From Gammaproteobacteria bacterium (GTDB lineage: Bacteria > Pseudomonadota > Gammaproteobacteria > Chromatiales > Chromatiaceae), in NCBI GenBank assembly GCA_024275295.1, contig JAJRZI010000008.1, forward strand, positions 1 through 53,325: DNA of 53,325 nucleotides. The letters are read 5' to 3'. The notes beneath the pieces were generated by a model. The model saw only the letters and a list, made by a program, of their open reading frames with translations. It was not told the DNA's origin and ran no database searches. Made by a program: the position numbers and the translations under genes. Positions within the stretch are counted from its first letter, which is position 1. Each line of letters starts with the position of its first letter. This document shows positions 50,967-53,325 of the stretch, one piece after another.

Positions 50967-51974
50967 TTATTCAAAGGGTGCTGGTCGCAGTGTCGTATCA
51001 GAAGAGGGCGGCAGGATCGGCAGCATGAATGATGGTTGTTCACCTGTAAGCGTCTTCAAAAATGCAACGATCTTCATTTTCTCTTCATTCGTAAATTGCT
51101 TCCCAAGTTGTACGCGACCCATAATATCGACGGCCTCCATCAGTGTGGCGGCTCCACCATCGTGAAAGTAGGGGTATGTCAGCTCAACATTACGTAGCGT
51201 TGGGACTTTAAATTTAAGGCGGTCTGACTCCTTGCCGGTTACCGCAAATCGCCCTTCAGCTTTACTGGCTGTTTTATAGGGTGCAACCATGCCCATCTTC
51301 TGGTAGGAATTTCCACCGACCGCCGAGCCATTATGGCAAGCAACACAACCGCTTTGCTTGAACAGCGTGTAGCCTGCCAGCTCATCGTTGCTTAAGGCAC
51401 TATCATCTCCCAGCAACCACTTGTCAAAGCGTGAGTTCGGTGTTACCAGTGTCTCCTCAAATGTTGCAATGGCTTTGGTTACACCGTCAATATCAATCTT
51501 GCCAGAACCGAATACCTGCTGGTATTCAGTCACATAACCCGGGATAGACTGAAGGACACCGACTGCAAGCTCATGGGTAAAACCCATCTCCCCAGGATTG
51601 GCGATGGGGCCTCCGGCCTGCTCTTGCAAATCCTTTGCCCGGCCATCCCAGAACTGGGCCAGATTAAGACTGGAATTAAGTACAGTTGGTGCATTGATTG
51701 GGCCTTGGTTCCACTTATGACCAATTGAGCTCTGGATATTATCTGTGCCGCCCATGCTTAGATTATGGCAAGAGTTGCAGGAGATGAAACCGGACTTGGA
51801 GATGCGTGGATCAAAAAAGAGCTTCTTGCCCAACTCAGCCATTGCCAGATTAATCACTTTGATCGGAGCGATGGGTTGAATGGGTTCTTTTCTGGGTGAG
51901 CCCGCCCATGCTGTGGATATCCCTGCAGTGATAGCTAATGCACAACCTATGGCAGTCAGTTTTTTATATGTCAT
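50967..51974 (-). CDS. Di-heme cytochrome c peroxidase
   Basis: A 335-residue periplasmic enzyme of the CcpA/MauG family reducing hydrogen peroxide with cytochrome electrons. The signal peptide ends at about TAWA (residue 24). Two heme sites are present: CNSCH at 66-70 and CVACH at 210-214. The family motifs LGKKLFFDPRISKSG, FWDGRAKDLQEQA and RFAVTGKESDRLKFKVPTLRNV are intact. It is divergent from an oxyR gene with a 157-bp gap containing a strong palindrome, so peroxide-responsive control is likely. Confidence 0.94.
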   Translation of the reverse strand: MTYKKLTAIGCALAITAGISTAWAGSPRKEPIQPIAPIKVINLAMAELGKKLFFDPRISKSGFISCNSCHNLSMGGTDNIQSSIGHKWNQGPINAPTVLNSSLNLAQFWDGRAKDLQEQAGGPIANPGEMGFTHELAVGVLQSIPGYVTEYQQVFGSGKIDIDGVTKAIATFEETLVTPNSRFDKWLLGDDSALSNDELAGYTLFKQSGCVACHNGSAVGGNSYQKMGMVAPYKTASKAEGRFAVTGKESDRLKFKVPTLRNVELTYPYFHDGGAATLMEAVDIMGRVQLGKQFTNEEKMKIVAFLKTLTGEQPSFMLPILPPSSDTTLRPAPFE

Positions 51975-52022
51975 TTGGGTCTCCTTTGGAGAGGCTGTAA
52001 AAAAGTTGATCTTAATCTCTAT

Positions 52023-52046
52023 CCGGACGTTTCATGAAACATCCGG
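52023..52046. promoter_or_regulatory. 24-bp palindrome between peroxidase gene and oxyR
   Basis: CCGGA-c-GTTTCATGAAAC-a-TCCGG is a dyad over 24 bases with one mismatched pair, in the 157-bp divergent gap. It is not the E. coli OxyR consensus (ATAG...CTAT), so either a different regulator or a diverged OxyR operator is possible. Confidence 0.5.
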
Positions 52047-52131
52047 GTGTAAACTGTGGATGAATCTTAGGGGTTACGGCATAATTGATCCAATTGATTT
52101 TTTATGTTTCTCCATTCGGTATTTTCGATTA

Positions 52132-53049
52132 ATGAACCTGCCTACTATTCGCCAGCTTCAATATCTGGTTGCTGTGATTGAGCTTCGTCATTTTGGCAAG
52201 GCGGCTGAGCGCTGCTTTGTAACCCAATCAACCCTGAGCGCTGGTATTCAGGAGCTGGAGACCCTGCTGGGTGTAAAGCTGCTGGAACGAACCAAACGCA
52301 AGGTCATTCCCACCCGGCTTGGGATGGAGTTGCTGGAAAAGAGTCAGCAGCTACTTAAATTGGCGGCTGAAATGGTCGATATTGCGCACTCTGATGCCCG
52401 GCTACTGAGCGGCCGTCTGCGGCTGGGTGTCATACCCACTATCAGCCCTTTCCTGCTGCCGCGGGTACTGCCGGGGATTCGGGAGCGTTTTTCTGCGCTG
52501 GAGTTGTTCTTATTAGAGGATCAGACAGCCCGTCTGCTGGAGCGCCTGGCAACAGGGGACCTGGATGCTGCAATCCTGGCGCTGCCTTACGATATCGGGA
52601 ATCTTGAAAGTGAGGTTTTTTGGGATGAAAACTTTTGGGTGGCATTTCCCAAGAATCATAGATTGAGTGCTGGTGGCTCGGTTACTTCCAAGGATCTCCC
52701 TGTTGATGAGCTGCTGCTGTTAGAGGAGGGCCACTGTTTCCGTGACCACGCACTTACTGCCTGCCACATGCAGGAGTTACGCTACAGCGCTGCCTTTCAG
52801 GGCACCAGTCTCTACACGCTTATTCAGATGGTGGCAGGTGGTCAGGGCATCACCTTTATCCCTGAAATGGCTATTGATTCAGAGCTGATGAAACAGAGCA
52901 ATATCAGCTTTCGACCACTATCAGAGCGTGGGCCGCACCGTCAAATCAGCCTGGTCTGGAGACCCAGTTTTCACCGCAAGCAGGATCTCCATCTCTTAGC
53001 AGAATGTATGGGTGAGGTGCTTGCAATGACCTGCACCGCAAGAGAATAA
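52132..53049 (+). CDS. oxyR: LysR-family peroxide sensor OxyR
   Basis: A 305-residue regulator from the ATG at 52132 (MNLPTIRQLQYLVAVIELRHFG); the longer frame runs back through the peroxidase gene. The winged helix-turn-helix covers 1-60 (AERCFVTQSTLSAGIQELE). The effector domain has EEGHCFRDHALTAC, with Cys202 and Cys211 at the same spacing as the redox pair Cys199/Cys208 of E. coli OxyR. Peroxide oxidises the pair and changes DNA binding. It is divergent from the cytochrome c peroxidase, its likely target. Confidence 0.95.
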   Translation: MNLPTIRQLQYLVAVIELRHFGKAAERCFVTQSTLSAGIQELETLLGVKLLERTKRKVIPTRLGMELLEKSQQLLKLAAEMVDIAHSDARLLSGRLRLGVIPTISPFLLPRVLPGIRERFSALELFLLEDQTARLLERLATGDLDAAILALPYDIGNLESEVFWDENFWVAFPKNHRLSAGGSVTSKDLPVDELLLLEEGHCFRDHALTACHMQELRYSAAFQGTSLYTLIQMVAGGQGITFIPEMAIDSELMKQSNISFRPLSERGPHRQISLVWRPSFHRKQDLHLLAECMGEVLAMTCTARE

Positions 53050-53190
53050 AAATCTTTGCCGCAAGCAGAAGGGGTATTAAGAATTCAGGAGTCAGAAGAA
53101 TAGAGCCAAGTAGGGTGCGTTATATGCACCATTGCGATGTATTGCTCACCAAGCCATCTTTTACCCAAATACCCAAACAGCGGGCACTAG

Positions 53191-53325
53191 GAGTCTGTCG
53201 GATTTAGCGACGTATCCCTATAGAATAGGCTCATCGTACCAAGAAGAGATCGACATCACCATGTCAGGCAAATTCCAGCCCATCAATCGAGATACCGCGT
53301 ACCTGTTGCCGCCCTCACTACAAGA
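53191..53325 (+). mobile_element. Left end of an IS1182-like insertion sequence, truncated by window edge
   Basis: GAGTCTGTCGGATTTAGCGA at 53191 resembles an insertion-sequence end, and a transposase reading frame begins 70 bases later. The exact boundary and terminal inverted repeat cannot be confirmed because the other end is outside. The 53050-53190 stretch before it holds no gene that I can see. Confidence 0.55.
53261..53325 (+). CDS. IS1182-family transposase, N-terminal fragment
   Basis: An ATG at 53261 starts MSGKFQPINRDTAYLLPPSL, continuing off the window. This opening (FQPINRDTAYLLPPSLQ by motif) is typical of IS1182-type DDE transposases (F.P.DR....LLPPSL). Only about 21 residues are visible, so catalytic residues cannot be assessed. 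Confidence 0.6.
   Translation, partial: MSGKFQPINRDTAYLLPPSLQ

Overview
The window looks like chromosomal DNA of a free-living or facultatively host-associated gammaproteobacterium with roughly balanced base composition. The evidence is gene order: yafS-like methyltransferase/rnhA/dnaQ beside mltD, pyrG-kdsA-eno-ftsB-ispD, yggT-proC-yggS divergent from pilT, and a fimT-pilV-pilW-pilX-pilY1-pilE minor-pilin operon. KDO synthesis (kdsA) and outer-membrane lipoproteins show a Gram-negative envelope. The closest group cannot be fixed from sequence alone; a Chromatiales or sulfur-oxidiser-like lineage is only a guess.

Region 1 (1-16.8 kb) is an exopolysaccharide/exosortase locus. A minus-strand operon encodes a GT4 glycosyltransferase, a radical SAM enzyme, a second GT4 enzyme and a Wzx-like flippase. 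A truncated sulfotransferase faces it at the left edge. On the plus strand follow an exosortase A-EpsI fusion (xrtA), a WecA-like sugar-1-phosphate transferase with a long membrane extension, one PEP-CTERM protein, the TPR lipoprotein PrsT, and a broken giant gene for a FecR-TPR-beta-barrel protein. The PEP-CTERM gene has a sigma-54-type -24/-12 element and, about 220 bp upstream, a perfect palindrome that could bind an enhancer protein. A cysteine-rich 84-residue orphan protein closes the region.

Region 2 (16.8-31.3 kb) is housekeeping: mltD, methyltransferase, rnhA, dnaQ, pyrG, kdsA, eno, ftsB, ispD, yggT, proC, yggS, pilT, rlmD (interrupted by an in-frame stop) and a CYTH protein whose stop codon lies in a 163-bp fold-back element.

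Region 3 (31.4-39.1 kb) is the minor pilin/PilY1 operon. PilY1 carries three tandem copies of a repeated module inside its VWA domain, and fimT is split by an in-frame stop.

Region 4 (39.5-47.2 kb) is alpha-glucan metabolism: glgB divergent from glgC, a GH57 enzyme, malQ and galU.

Region 5 (47.2-53.3 kb) holds a TPR lipoprotein, a YqaA-like membrane protein, a VF530-type small protein, an unknown membrane protein, a pentaheme cytochrome, a di-heme cytochrome c peroxidase divergent from oxyR, and the left end of an IS1182-like element running off the edge.

Three genes carry single in-frame stops (TAA, TAG, TGA), each one C-to-T change from a sense codon, and one of them also has a frameshift. 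This could be pseudogenisation or sequencing/assembly error. No tRNA, rRNA or CRISPR array was seen.
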